A stretch of DNA of 64,000 bases from CAZAKZ01 sp964485695 (GTDB taxonomy: Bacteria > Planctomycetota > JAFGQW01), in contig CAZAKZ010000001.1 of NCBI GenBank assembly GCA_964485695.1, positions 1 to 64,000 of the forward strand, read 5' to 3'. Every line of letters starts with the position of its first letter. Within the stretch, counting starts at the first letter, position 1. Shown here piece by piece: positions 8,676 to 17,180 of the stretch. Position numbers and translations under genes: made by a program. Below the pieces are notes generated by a model. It did not search any database and was not told the DNA's origin. It worked only from the letters and a program-made list of their open reading frames with translations.

Positions 8676-9519
8676 GCGGCTGCGTCGGCTCATCTGGTCC
8701 CTGGCCCGCCTGAGATCCGGGGCCGGAGACCGGGGCGCCGCCACCCGCCGCACCGGGGGTACGCACGCATTCCTGGGCCACCGGCCCTACTCTCCCGGAG
8801 ACGAACCCCGCCACGTGGACTGGAATGCGTACGGCCGCACCGATCAGGTTGTGGTGAAGGTCTTCGGCCGGGAGGAGGACCACACCGTGGATATCCTCCT
8901 GGACGCCACGGCCTCCATGGGATGCGGAGATCCCTTAAAGGCCATGACCGCCCGGGACCTGGCGGCGGCCCTGGGATACCTGGCGCTCCAGTCCGGACAC
9001 CGCCTGCGCCTCGGGATTCTCTCGGGGGGGCGCCTTTCCCTTCGAGGTCCTCTCGTGGGGCTGGAGTCGGTCGCCGGCTACTTCCAGGATCTCGAGGGTC
9101 TGGGCGCGGCCGTCGGTACGGATTCGGCCGGCGGGCTGCGGGCCTATCTCGGCCGCGTCCGGAGACCGGGGGCCGTGGTGCTGCTCTCCGATGGTCTGGA
9201 GGGCGGGGCCTGGACCGAGGGGGTGGCCCACTTGGGCGATGCAGCCGGGGAAGCCTCGCTGTTCCACGTCCTCTCTCCCCAGGATCTCCGGCCCGATTTC
9301 ACCGGCAGGGTCTTCCTGAAAGATGTGGAGGCCTCCCGGACCCTCGAGGCCCGGGTCAACGCTTCAGTTCTGGGGAAGTATGCCGACCGCGTAGCCGCGT
9401 TTCGACGTGAGCTCCTGGGGCTCTGCCAGAACCACGGCATCGGCTACCAGTTTGTGTCCAGCAGGGATTCTCTCGAGGCCACGATTCTGGCCTGGTACCG
9501 GGCCAGAAAGGCGGGGTGA
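8635..9519 (+). CDS. DUF58-domain protein
   Basis: 294 residues from TTG 8635, inside the dxs 3' end (41-base overlap), with AGGAG 11 bases upstream. The DUF58 signature is clear: HRPYSPGDEPRHVDWNAYGR near residue 45, then a vWA-like fold with DATASMG near 85 and LLSDGLEGG near 160. DUF58 proteins usually act with a MoxR AAA+ ATPase and BatA/BatB-like vWA membrane proteins as chaperone-like modules for enzyme maturation or envelope stress. The BatA-like partner follows (TGATG overlap), but no MoxR is present in the window. Confidence 0.88.
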   Translation: MADSIPLLNQAFIERLRRLIWSLARLRSGAGDRGAATRRTGGTHAFLGHRPYSPGDEPRHVDWNAYGRTDQVVVKVFGREEDHTVDILLDATASMGCGDPLKAMTARDLAAALGYLALQSGHRLRLGILSGGRLSLRGPLVGLESVAGYFQDLEGLGAAVGTDSAGGLRAYLGRVRRPGAVVLLSDGLEGGAWTEGVAHLGDAAGEASLFHVLSPQDLRPDFTGRVFLKDVEASRTLEARVNASVLGKYADRVAAFRRELLGLCQNHGIGYQFVSSRDSLEATILAWYRARKAG

Positions 9520-11129
9520 TGGGATTCGAGCACTCCTGGATCCTCGCCTCCTTGGGGGTCCTGCTGCCTCTGGTGTGGTGGCTTCACAGGTGGTATCACC
9601 GGCCCCGGAAGGTGGCGGTGTCCAGCCTGAGGATCTGGCAGGATCTGGGGCTGGAAACCCGGTTCGATCTCGAGAGGTGGCGGCCCTCTCTACTGCTGCT
9701 CCTGGAGGGGGTGGTCTGCGTCTGCTTGATTACGGTCCTGGCGGGCCCGTTCCAGGAGGTCGAGGCCGCTGCCGGACAGGACTGGACCGTGGTCCTGGAC
9801 CGCGGCCCCGGCATGGGCGCAACGACGGTCACAGGCAAGCGCACGCGGCTTCAGGCCGCTGTGGCCGACATCCTGGAGTGGGTGGCGTCCGCCCCGGGAG
9901 GCTCGCGGATACGCGTCCTCACGGTGCCACAGGCTCCGGGCGGACCCCGGATCTTCGAGGAGGTTCCCGGGGATCTGGCCACCTATCTCAATGGCCTCGT
10001 TCCGGCCGGCCGGGCCGGGGATCTCGAGGCCGTGGTGCGGTCGCGAACCCACCTGGATGAGCCCTGCCTCGTGGTGTCGGATCGAGGCGTGGCGTATGGT
10101 TCCACCCCTGAGGCCGGAAAGCCAGGGCGACTGCAGTGGCTGGGCGTGGGGGCACCGGGGGCCAACGTCGGAATCATCTGGGCCGGAGTGACCCGGTCGG
10201 ATCGCGGGCAGCTCCACCTCGAGGTGGGGGTGATGAACGGGGGGCATGGCCGTGCGCACCGGGAGGTGGTGGTAGAGGCCGGGGAGGAGCCGATCCGGAT
10301 CCGGTCCCTCGACCTGGAGCCGGGCGAGGTGTGGGGGAAGACGGGGATCCCCCTTCCCCCGAGTCTCGAGGATCGAGCGTTCACCCTGCGTCTGGAGCCG
10401 CCGGACCCACTGGCTGCGGACGATGAGGTTCGTTTCCGGCCCGTTCCCTCCGGGGAGATCGCGGTGGTGTCCGAGGCCGTGGTGCCCCGGCCCGTGATCC
10501 GGGCTCTCGAGGCCCTGGAGGTGAAGGTGGTGCACCTGGGAAAGCAGGACGAGGCGCCTGACCTGCCGGCCCTCTACTGGAAGGTATTTCCCCCGGCGGA
10601 CGCAAGGGCCCCGCTGCTCCTGGTTGCAGGGCCGGGTCAGTGGAGCGGCCTGATCTTCGGTGCTTCATACGTGCCACAGTCGCTGGTCCAGGGAGAGAGC
10701 GCCGGACGAGATTCCGGCATGAAGGTCCATCCGGACCGCGTGGTGCAGGCCTACCGGGTTCTACAGTGGAAGGGATGGTCGGTGGACCTTTTCGGCGTGG
10801 ATGAAAAAGGCGCCCGAGTCCCCCTCATCCTTCGCAGAGAAGGCATCAGGGTGCTGGCCTTTAACCCGGTCCTGGAGGCACCGGATTGGCCGGAACGAAA
10901 CGCCTTTCCCGCCTTCTTCTACCGGGTGCTGGGCCAGGCCGGCCAGGCCTACGTCGTGGAAGGGCTCCTGGATGCCTCCGAGACGCGGCTGGGTACGTTC
11001 CGGGCGAAACCCGATCAGCCCGGTTCCGGGACATCCGGCCTCCGGTCCAGGCGAGCGGGGCTCCAGGCCTGGTTTTTGATCGCAGCCCTCCTGGCCGTGG
11101 GAAGCGTCCTGTTGCTGGAGCGGAGGTAG
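9519..11129 (+). CDS. BatA-like membrane protein with vWA-like domain
   Basis: 536 residues. The N-terminus has the BatA pair of membrane helices (about 5-20 and 55-75, the latter LLLLLEGVVCVCLITVLAG) separated by a short loop, then a vWA-like domain starting at WTVVLDRGPGM. The usual metal site DxSxS reads DRGPG, so metal binding is probably lost. A long beta-rich middle part (about 220-500) follows, then a last membrane helix near the C-terminus (FLIAALLAVGSVLLL). ATG 9519 overlaps the DUF58 stop, so the two are translationally coupled. Probably presents a sensing or scaffold domain outside the membrane. Confidence 0.8.
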   Translation: MGFEHSWILASLGVLLPLVWWLHRWYHRPRKVAVSSLRIWQDLGLETRFDLERWRPSLLLLLEGVVCVCLITVLAGPFQEVEAAAGQDWTVVLDRGPGMGATTVTGKRTRLQAAVADILEWVASAPGGSRIRVLTVPQAPGGPRIFEEVPGDLATYLNGLVPAGRAGDLEAVVRSRTHLDEPCLVVSDRGVAYGSTPEAGKPGRLQWLGVGAPGANVGIIWAGVTRSDRGQLHLEVGVMNGGHGRAHREVVVEAGEEPIRIRSLDLEPGEVWGKTGIPLPPSLEDRAFTLRLEPPDPLAADDEVRFRPVPSGEIAVVSEAVVPRPVIRALEALEVKVVHLGKQDEAPDLPALYWKVFPPADARAPLLLVAGPGQWSGLIFGASYVPQSLVQGESAGRDSGMKVHPDRVVQAYRVLQWKGWSVDLFGVDEKGARVPLILRREGIRVLAFNPVLEAPDWPERNAFPAFFYRVLGQAGQAYVVEGLLDASETRLGTFRAKPDQPGSGTSGLRSRRAGLQAWFLIAALLAVGSVLLLERR

Positions 11130-11177
11130 CAGGGAAACCCTGGCGGTGTCCATGAATTTCGTGGTAAAAGGAATGCC

Positions 11178-12119
11178 ATGAGCGAGATCACTGAATTACA
11201 GCGATACCGGGGCGCCCTGGTGGGCCTCGGCCTTGGAAGCGCCCTGGGAGCTCCCGTGGAGTCCATGTCCAGGGAGCAGGTACGCATCAAGCACGGCCTG
11301 GTGACATCCCTTCTGAGCCGGGGATGGCGGGGACTGCACAGGGGAGAGCACACCCCCGAGGCGGATCTCGCCCTGGTCCTGGGGCGGCACCTGGTGCAGA
11401 TGAAGGCCTACGACCGGACGGCCGTGGCCAGGGCGTACGTGGATTGGTTCCGGGCGGACCGCAGGGAGATGGAGGAGGCCACGCGATCCGTACTCACGCT
11501 CATGGACCAGGGGACGCCCGTGGATCAGGCGGCCCGGGAGGCCTACGAGAACGCCACGGCCAAGGATGCGGACTGCGCGGCCGTGCTTCGCATGGTGCCC
11601 CTGGCGCTTCTCCACGTCGGAAATCCCGAAGCCCTGGTCCGGGACGGGCGGGCCGAGGTCGCCTTGACCCACCACGGCGGGGAGATTCTCAGCGCTGCCC
11701 TCACCTATGCCTTCCTGCTGGTCGGCTTCCTCAAGGGCGAGACGGACCTGGATACCGTGCTTTCCAGCGCCCGCGCCCACCTCGACCGGGCTGAGCCTCC
11801 GGTCCGTAATCTCCCCCTGTCCACCACACCGGTAGCCGAGACCGCGGTGAAGATCCCCCCCAGGGCCACGGGTCGGCCCGGCGATGACCTGGAGGCGGTG
11901 TGGGCCGCCGTGTGCGCTTCCAGAAAGGCGGGCAAGGTCCTGACCCGGGTGGTCAGCGGGGGGGAGGACGCTGCCACGGCCGGGGCCATGGTCGGCGCCC
12001 TCATGGGGGCCAGGCTGGGCCTGGACGCCCTTCCCCAGGACTGGGTTGGCGGCCTCCTGGACCGGGCCCGGTTCGAGCAGTGCGCCGAGGGCCTCTTCGC
12101 CCTGGCCCATCCGGGGTAA
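11178..12119 (+). CDS. ADP-ribosylglycohydrolase-fold protein, metal site degenerate
   Basis: 313 residues with the overall pattern of the DraG/ARH family: an N-terminal GALVGLGLGSALGAPVE and a C-terminal SGGEDAATAGAMVGALMGARLG that match GAxxGxAxGDALG and GGDxDTxAAxxGAxxGA. Active members hold two Mg ions with TDD near residue 60 and D-x-D in the C-terminal motif. Here residue 59 onward reads TPEADLAL, GDALG has become GSALG, and the C-terminal Asp pair is GGED. Most metal ligands therefore appear lost, so this may be a binding protein rather than a hydrolase. ATG 11178 has AAAGGA upstream and lies 48 bases after the BatA-like gene, probably the same operon. Confidence 0.75.
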   Translation: MSEITELQRYRGALVGLGLGSALGAPVESMSREQVRIKHGLVTSLLSRGWRGLHRGEHTPEADLALVLGRHLVQMKAYDRTAVARAYVDWFRADRREMEEATRSVLTLMDQGTPVDQAAREAYENATAKDADCAAVLRMVPLALLHVGNPEALVRDGRAEVALTHHGGEILSAALTYAFLLVGFLKGETDLDTVLSSARAHLDRAEPPVRNLPLSTTPVAETAVKIPPRATGRPGDDLEAVWAAVCASRKAGKVLTRVVSGGEDAATAGAMVGALMGARLGLDALPQDWVGGLLDRARFEQCAEGLFALAHPG

Positions 12120-12380
12120 CAACCGGGATAACAAGCCGTTATTGCGTGCCCGGCGGCGATTTTGGGCCATTCACTCCAGAAGAGTACGAACCTGGACGAA
12201 AATCCGGCCTCCGGGTCACGAACCCCCGGTCGCAGCAGGAACTTGTTGTCAATTTCTGGCCGGGATTTGACGACGTTTTTATTGTAGGTTTGTGGCTCTC
12301 CCTGCCTGGAGGGATCGTAACCCCGGAATGAAGTGAGCAGGTCGAGGGGAAGCCCATCCGGTGCCGGGAGATACCCACCC

Positions 12381-13253
12381 ATGCGCCTACCCTGCATGGT
12401 CCTGATCAGCGTCCTATGCCTCGTTGCCGGCGGTGCGGCCCAGGACGTGATCTTCCTGAAGGACGGCCAGAAGTTCAAGGGCAAGATCCTGGCCGAAACT
12501 CCGGACCACCTGGAGCTCAAGACGGCATTCGGTCAGATCCTGTTCAAGAGGTCGAGCATCCAGGAGATCTTCAAGCTGGGCGCCCTGGCCGAGGAGAATC
12601 CGGCCATGCCCAGGAACTCGATCATGGATTTGACCGGAACGACCCGGAAACTGGAGAAGAAGTCCCGGGTCCGGGACAAGAAGGAAAAGAATAAGGCAAC
12701 GCCTCCGGTCGAGAAAAAAAAGCAGAACCTGGGTGCAAAGAAGGGCAAACCCAAGACCCTCGTTTCTCCCAGGATCTATCCCCCCGAGCGAGAGGCTTCC
12801 CCCAGGAGCCGTGCCCAGCCCTTCCTGAGCGTGGAGAACCTCGAGGCCCTCTTTCTGAACCTCAAAAAACGCCTCGGTCCCTTCTTTCCCAGAGAGACGA
12901 GCCCTCAGATCGCCGTGATCTTCCTGCTCTTTCTGGTGTCCCTCGGCCTCGTTCAGGTGGGGTGCCGATTCATGGATATCGACAGCTTCAACCTCAGCCG
13001 GGGCATCTTCTTCAACCTGGTCCTGGTCGTTGCCATCGGCGGCCTCTACCTGCTCAGGGACTTTCTGGTGGGGCCCCTCCAGGTGGTCCTGGCCCTGCTC
13101 CTCGCCCTGATGGTGATCACCACCTCGGCTGGGGCACTTTTCAACGTGAGGGCGGGTCGGTCCACGGTGCTGGTGGGATTCGTCCTGTTCACCGGCGGGA
13201 TCTGTCTGACCTGCATCACGGTCGGGGTCCTCGGTGTCGTGAACCTGTCCTGA
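12381..13253 (+). CDS. Exported LKDG-motif protein with multi-pass membrane domain
   Basis: 290 residues. A signal peptide (about 1-20) leads into a small beta domain at 21-65 with VIFLKDGQKFKGKI and a repeating G-x-I-x-x-E pattern, a module frequently seen on secreted proteins of Planctomycetota-like bacteria. A lysine-rich linker (about 90-150, several KKK runs) follows, then four or five membrane helices (about 180-290). GGGAG precedes ATG 12381 by about 10 bases. The fusion of an exported sensor-like module to a helical membrane domain suggests an envelope sensor or anchor, but I recognise no named family. It ends 10 bases from the convergent antiporter gene. Confidence 0.72.
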   Translation: MRLPCMVLISVLCLVAGGAAQDVIFLKDGQKFKGKILAETPDHLELKTAFGQILFKRSSIQEIFKLGALAEENPAMPRNSIMDLTGTTRKLEKKSRVRDKKEKNKATPPVEKKKQNLGAKKGKPKTLVSPRIYPPEREASPRSRAQPFLSVENLEALFLNLKKRLGPFFPRETSPQIAVIFLLFLVSLGLVQVGCRFMDIDSFNLSRGIFFNLVLVVAIGGLYLLRDFLVGPLQVVLALLLALMVITTSAGALFNVRAGRSTVLVGFVLFTGGICLTCITVGVLGVVNLS

Positions 13254-13263
13254 AACTCCGGGA

Positions 13264-15204
13264 TCAGATCCGCTTCCCTACCAAGCGAAGCACGACCACA
13301 CATCCCAGGATACCGACGGCCAGGGCCGGAATCGGCCCCACGCCGAGTACCACAGGCAGGTATCCCACCCCCACGGCGATCCCCATTGTGGTCAGGGCAT
13401 AGGGCAGCTGCGTTTTCACGTGGTCCAGGTGGTCGCTGCCCGAGGCGATGGAGGATAGCACCGTGGTGTCGCTGAGCGGGGAGCAGTGGTCGCCGAAGAT
13501 GGCCCCGTCCAGGACCGCAGCAATGGCGATGATCGTGAGGGGCATGGGGTCGAGGCCGGCGTCGCCCGCAAGGGTGTAGACCAGGGGGACGGAGATGGGC
13601 AGGAGGATACCCATGGTGGAGAAGCTGGAACCGATGGAAAAAGAGATGAGGGCGGCGAGGAGGAAGAGAACCCCGGGCAGCCACACCGGGGAAAGGCCGC
13701 GACCGAGGCCTGTGCTCAGGTACTCCGCTGTTCCCAGATCCCGGCAGACCCCTCCGATGGCCCAGGCCAGGAAGAGGATGCAGATGGCCAGGAGGGCGGC
13801 CCGGAGACCGGAGAAGAAGGCCCCGAGGGTCTCCTTGAGGGTGAGGAGCCCCTGTCCCACGGCCATGGCGCCCGCCACCACGGCACCGGTGAGGGCACAC
13901 GAGGCCAGGATGGTGCCCGTCACCGACTTGCCGCCCAGGGCCTGGCCCGGCTCGCGGAAGACATAGAGACCGGTGAGGATCAGCACGAGGGTGACCCCGA
14001 GCGGTACGGCGATGTTCCACGCCCGGTGAGGGATCCCGGCCTTGGCCTCGAGGCCCGCGAAGCTCCGACTCAGGAGGGGGCGGCTTCCCGGCCGGACCAC
14101 CTGTCCCGTGGCCGCGGCTCTGCGTTCGGCCTCCAGCATGGGGCCGTAGTCCCGGCAAAACAGTGCATTCAGGATCACGAAGGCGAGGGTGAAGATGCAG
14201 TAGAACCGGAAGGGCAGGGCGGACAGGAACACGCCGTACGCGGCGTCGGGCGTGTCGATGGCCCCGAGGGTCGTGAGGGGGGCCTGGATCTGGCTCACCT
14301 CGTACCAGATCCAGGTGCTGAAAAACATGAGGCCGGCCATGGGGGCGGCCGTGGAGTCCACGATGTAGGCCAGTTTTTCCCTGGGGATGCGCAGGCGGTC
14401 GGTGACGGGACGCATGGCGTTGCCGATGACCACGGTGTTGGAGTAGTCGTCGAAGAAGATGAGGAATCCAAGGCACGGGCCGAGGAGCCGGATGCCCCGC
14501 TTCGATTGCACGCGCTTCAGGAGAGCGTCCACCATACCCCGAACTCCGCCCGAACGGATACCGATCCCCACCATGCCGATGAGGCCCAGGATGAAGAGGA
14601 TGAGGGAGGCGTAGAACTGGTCCGTGGCGGATCTCCCGAAATAGTCCCTGGCGATGCGGAGGGTCGCCCCGAAGGGATCGAATCCCTCCAGCAACAGGGC
14701 GCCCAGGACCACCCCCAGGATGAGGGGGAGAAGGGTCCGGCGCAGCAGCAGGGCGGCGGCAATGGCGGCAAAGGTGGGGAGGACCGAGGCCATGTTCCGG
14801 ACCGGGTAGGTGACGGTCTTGACCTTGTCGTCCGGTTCCGGGCGGACAATCCGGACCCGCACCTCTTCCGGGCCCGAGGGCGCGGGATAGAGCTTCACCC
14901 CGCCGGGGCGGCTCGGGCCGAGATGGCTCTCCAGGGCTCTCCGAAAGGTGTCCGGAAGGTCCGGTGATGGAAGCCATACGACCCCGGAGTCTTCCCCGGG
15001 GTCCGAGAGGATCGCGTCGGCCGCTCCCCGAGCGAGATTCCGCCAGGCCGCCTCCCTTCGGGCCTCCGGGTCCGGGCTGAACCAGACCCCAAGGACCAGG
15101 AGTCCGGCCACGACCCCGAGAGTCAGCCATCGGCCCGGCCGGAAAAGGGTACTTATTTGCTGCATCCTGGGAGGGATTTTCAACGAACCGGATTCAAAGC
15201 GCAA
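13264..15204 (-). CDS. NhaC-family Na+/H+ antiporter
   Basis: 646 residues, longer than typical NhaC proteins (about 460-520) because of an N-terminal segment (about 40-130) between the first helix and the transporter core. Family hallmarks: DDYSNTVVIGNAMRP, REKLAYIVDSTAAP and GDHCSPLSDTT, with about 11-12 hydrophobic segments. Expected function is exchange of Na+ (or an amine or organic acid, as in NhaC paralogues) for protons at the inner membrane. TTG 15204 with AAGGGGG upstream is the preferred start; ATG 15165 is in frame but has no visible ribosome-binding site. It is divergent from the next rightward gene. Confidence 0.88.
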   Translation of the reverse strand: MRFESGSLKIPPRMQQISTLFRPGRWLTLGVVAGLLVLGVWFSPDPEARREAAWRNLARGAADAILSDPGEDSGVVWLPSPDLPDTFRRALESHLGPSRPGGVKLYPAPSGPEEVRVRIVRPEPDDKVKTVTYPVRNMASVLPTFAAIAAALLLRRTLLPLILGVVLGALLLEGFDPFGATLRIARDYFGRSATDQFYASLILFILGLIGMVGIGIRSGGVRGMVDALLKRVQSKRGIRLLGPCLGFLIFFDDYSNTVVIGNAMRPVTDRLRIPREKLAYIVDSTAAPMAGLMFFSTWIWYEVSQIQAPLTTLGAIDTPDAAYGVFLSALPFRFYCIFTLAFVILNALFCRDYGPMLEAERRAAATGQVVRPGSRPLLSRSFAGLEAKAGIPHRAWNIAVPLGVTLVLILTGLYVFREPGQALGGKSVTGTILASCALTGAVVAGAMAVGQGLLTLKETLGAFFSGLRAALLAICILFLAWAIGGVCRDLGTAEYLSTGLGRGLSPVWLPGVLFLLAALISFSIGSSFSTMGILLPISVPLVYTLAGDAGLDPMPLTIIAIAAVLDGAIFGDHCSPLSDTTVLSSIASGSDHLDHVKTQLPYALTTMGIAVGVGYLPVVLGVGPIPALAVGILGCVVVLRLVGKRI

Positions 15205-15213
15205 GGTGCCCCC

Positions 15214-15243
15214 TTGCGTCCCCTGTCCTGTCGTTCCTACAAT
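15214..15243 (+). promoter_or_regulatory. Candidate promoter for the 15305 gene and asnS
   Basis: -35-like TTGCGT (15214-15219) and -10 TACAAT (15238-15243), spacer 18 bases. The predicted start near 15250 is about 55 bases before the coding start. Confidence 0.4.
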
Positions 15244-15304
15244 CTGCCCGGGAGCGGTTTACGTACGGACCCTTCAACACGACTCGAAGTGGGAACCCAA
15301 GGTC

Positions 15305-15838
15305 ATGCATCCGATATTCGCAGAGATCCAGTGGATGACGGGGGCGCTCCTTGCGGCCCTGTCCGTGGGGGGGCTGTTGATCGGCTTTCTCCTCCTGTAC
15401 GTTCGGTTTTCCCGCATCGAGGTGCTCCTGAGCCGGCTGCAGGAGATCCAGAGTCTGACCGAGGAAATCCGGGAGCTCAAGAAGACCATGAGTGAGCTAT
15501 CTCTCACCAAGCTCGAGGACCACATGGAGGGCCTTCGCAGCTTCAGCCAGAACATGGATTCCACCCTGGAGAACATTGCCCACGGGATCATGGATCTCAA
15601 CAGACAATTCGCGCTCACGAGGGCGGGCAAGATCCGGGACCTGGTGGAGAGGAAGTTCTTCAACCAGGGGTACGATTCGGTGGTCATTCTCACCGATCTT
15701 GCGAGAGATTTCGAGGAGCCCTTCACGCTCCAGATCGAAGGAGTCCGGAGCGGGATCACGTTCAAGGGAACCGTGGTGATCCAGAACGACTGCGTGGTGG
15801 AAACGGACCTGAAACCGTCCTATGAGGCGTTCCCTTAG
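15305..15838 (+). CDS. Small membrane protein with coiled coil
   Basis: 177 residues. One membrane helix (about 9-33, LLAALSVGGLLIGFLLLYV) is followed by a heptad-like charged region (about 35-80) and a compact C-terminal part with an alternating beta pattern (about 120-175). ATG 15305 has AAGG just upstream. No family recognised. It sits 37 bases before asnS on the same strand, so the two are probably co-transcribed. It could be a membrane-tethered scaffold; nothing catalytic is visible. Confidence 0.7.
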   Translation: MHPIFAEIQWMTGALLAALSVGGLLIGFLLLYVRFSRIEVLLSRLQEIQSLTEEIRELKKTMSELSLTKLEDHMEGLRSFSQNMDSTLENIAHGIMDLNRQFALTRAGKIRDLVERKFFNQGYDSVVILTDLARDFEEPFTLQIEGVRSGITFKGTVVIQNDCVVETDLKPSYEAFP

Positions 15839-15875
15839 AGGGGTTGGGGCGGCACGGTTCAGGGAACAGGAAAGC

Positions 15876-17180
15876 ATGGAATCCATGAAACAAACCCTGA
15901 TCAAGGACCTCGGTGCCCACGTGGGGAGCGAGGCCAGCATCTGGGGTTGGCTATACAACCGACGTTCCAAGGGTAAGATCCATTTTCTCATCGTGCGCGA
16001 CGGCACGGGGATCTGCCAGGTGGTGGCTTTCAAGGGCGATGTGGATGCAGACCTGTTCGACCACCTCGGGCGCCTTCCCCAGGAATCGAGCCTCAAGGTC
16101 ACGGGGACGGTTCAGAAGGACGACCGGGCCCCGGGCGGGTACGAATTGGCCCTCACCCGGGTCGAGATCGTGGCCGAGAGCGAGGAATATCCCATTTCCA
16201 AGCAGTCCCACGGGGCGGATTTCCTCCTGTCGAACCGCCATCTCTGGCTCCGGAGTCGCCGTCCTCATGCCACTCTGCGCATCCGCCACACCCTCATCCG
16301 GGCCATCCACGACTTCTTCGACGGCCAGGACTTCGTCCTCGTGGACGCTCCGGTGTTCACGCCGGCCGCCTGCGAGGGTACCACGACCTTGTTCGAGGTC
16401 GATTATTTCGGAGAGGACAAGGCGTATCTGACCCAGTCCGGACAGCTCTACATGGAAGCCGCCGCCATGGCCTTCGGGCGCGTCTACTGCTTCGGCCCCA
16501 CGTTCCGGGCCGAGAAGTCCAAGACCCGGCGGCACCTGACGGAGTTCTGGATGGTGGAGCCCGAAGTGGCCTACGCCGACCTGGAGGACGTCATCGATCT
16601 GGGGGAGAGGATGATCACTGCCCTCGTAGGCCGGGTCCTGGAGGAGAACGCCGAGGACCTGAAGATTCTGGAACGAGATCCCGATCCCCTGGAAAAGATC
16701 TCTTCCCCGTTTCCGCGTTTGCACTACGACGACGCCGTGAAGGCTCTGAACGAGGGCGGAAGGGAGTTCGAATGGGGAGGGGATTTCGGAGCTCCGGACG
16801 AGGACTTCCTCAGCCGCCTTCAGGACAGGCCCACCATCGTTCACCGCTTCCCCGCCGCCATCAAGGCCTTCTACATGAAGCGCGATCCAATGGACGAGCG
16901 CCTCAGCATGAGCGTCGATTTCCTGGCACCCGAGGGATACGGCGAGATCCTCGGCGGCGGTCAGAGGGCCGATGACCTGAGCTACCTCCTGGACCAGATC
17001 CGCGCCCACCAGCTGCCCCAGGAGGCCTTCGAGTGGTATCTCGACCTGCGCCGTTTCGGCACGGTGCCCCACGGTGGATTCGGCCTGGGCATCGAGCGAA
17101 CCGTGGCCTGGATCTGCGGCACGGATCACGTGAGGGAGTGCATTCCGTTTCCGAGAATGCTCTACAGGATCTACCCGTGA
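15876..17180 (+). CDS. asnS: Asparaginyl-tRNA synthetase
   Basis: Class II aminoacyl-tRNA synthetase that charges tRNA-Asn. 434 residues. The N-terminal OB-fold anticodon-binding domain covers about 1-100, followed by the class II core: motif 2 around FRAEKSKTRRHLTEFWMVEPE and motif 3 GFGLGIERTVAW near the C-terminus, ending IPFPRMLYRIYP. The motif-2 wording (HLTEFWM.EPE) is that of AsnRS rather than AspRS. ATG 15876 follows ACAGGAAAG; a second in-frame ATG at 15885 is also possible. Its stop overlaps the convergent greA-like gene by 10 bases. Confidence 0.95.
   Translation: MESMKQTLIKDLGAHVGSEASIWGWLYNRRSKGKIHFLIVRDGTGICQVVAFKGDVDADLFDHLGRLPQESSLKVTGTVQKDDRAPGGYELALTRVEIVAESEEYPISKQSHGADFLLSNRHLWLRSRRPHATLRIRHTLIRAIHDFFDGQDFVLVDAPVFTPAACEGTTTLFEVDYFGEDKAYLTQSGQLYMEAAAMAFGRVYCFGPTFRAEKSKTRRHLTEFWMVEPEVAYADLEDVIDLGERMITALVGRVLEENAEDLKILERDPDPLEKISSPFPRLHYDDAVKALNEGGREFEWGGDFGAPDEDFLSRLQDRPTIVHRFPAAIKAFYMKRDPMDERLSMSVDFLAPEGYGEILGGGQRADDLSYLLDQIRAHQLPQEAFEWYLDLRRFGTVPHGGFGLGIERTVAWICGTDHVRECIPFPRMLYRIYP

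Noticed and set aside
13046..15130. 694-codon leftward frame
   Set aside because: It is the shadow of the antiporter gene in another frame, rich in Pro, Gly and Arg, without hydrophobic segments.
17171..17180. Ten-base convergent overlap of asnS and greA as a regulatory feature
   Set aside because: Short tail-to-tail overlaps are common in dense genomes and no extra signal is visible.
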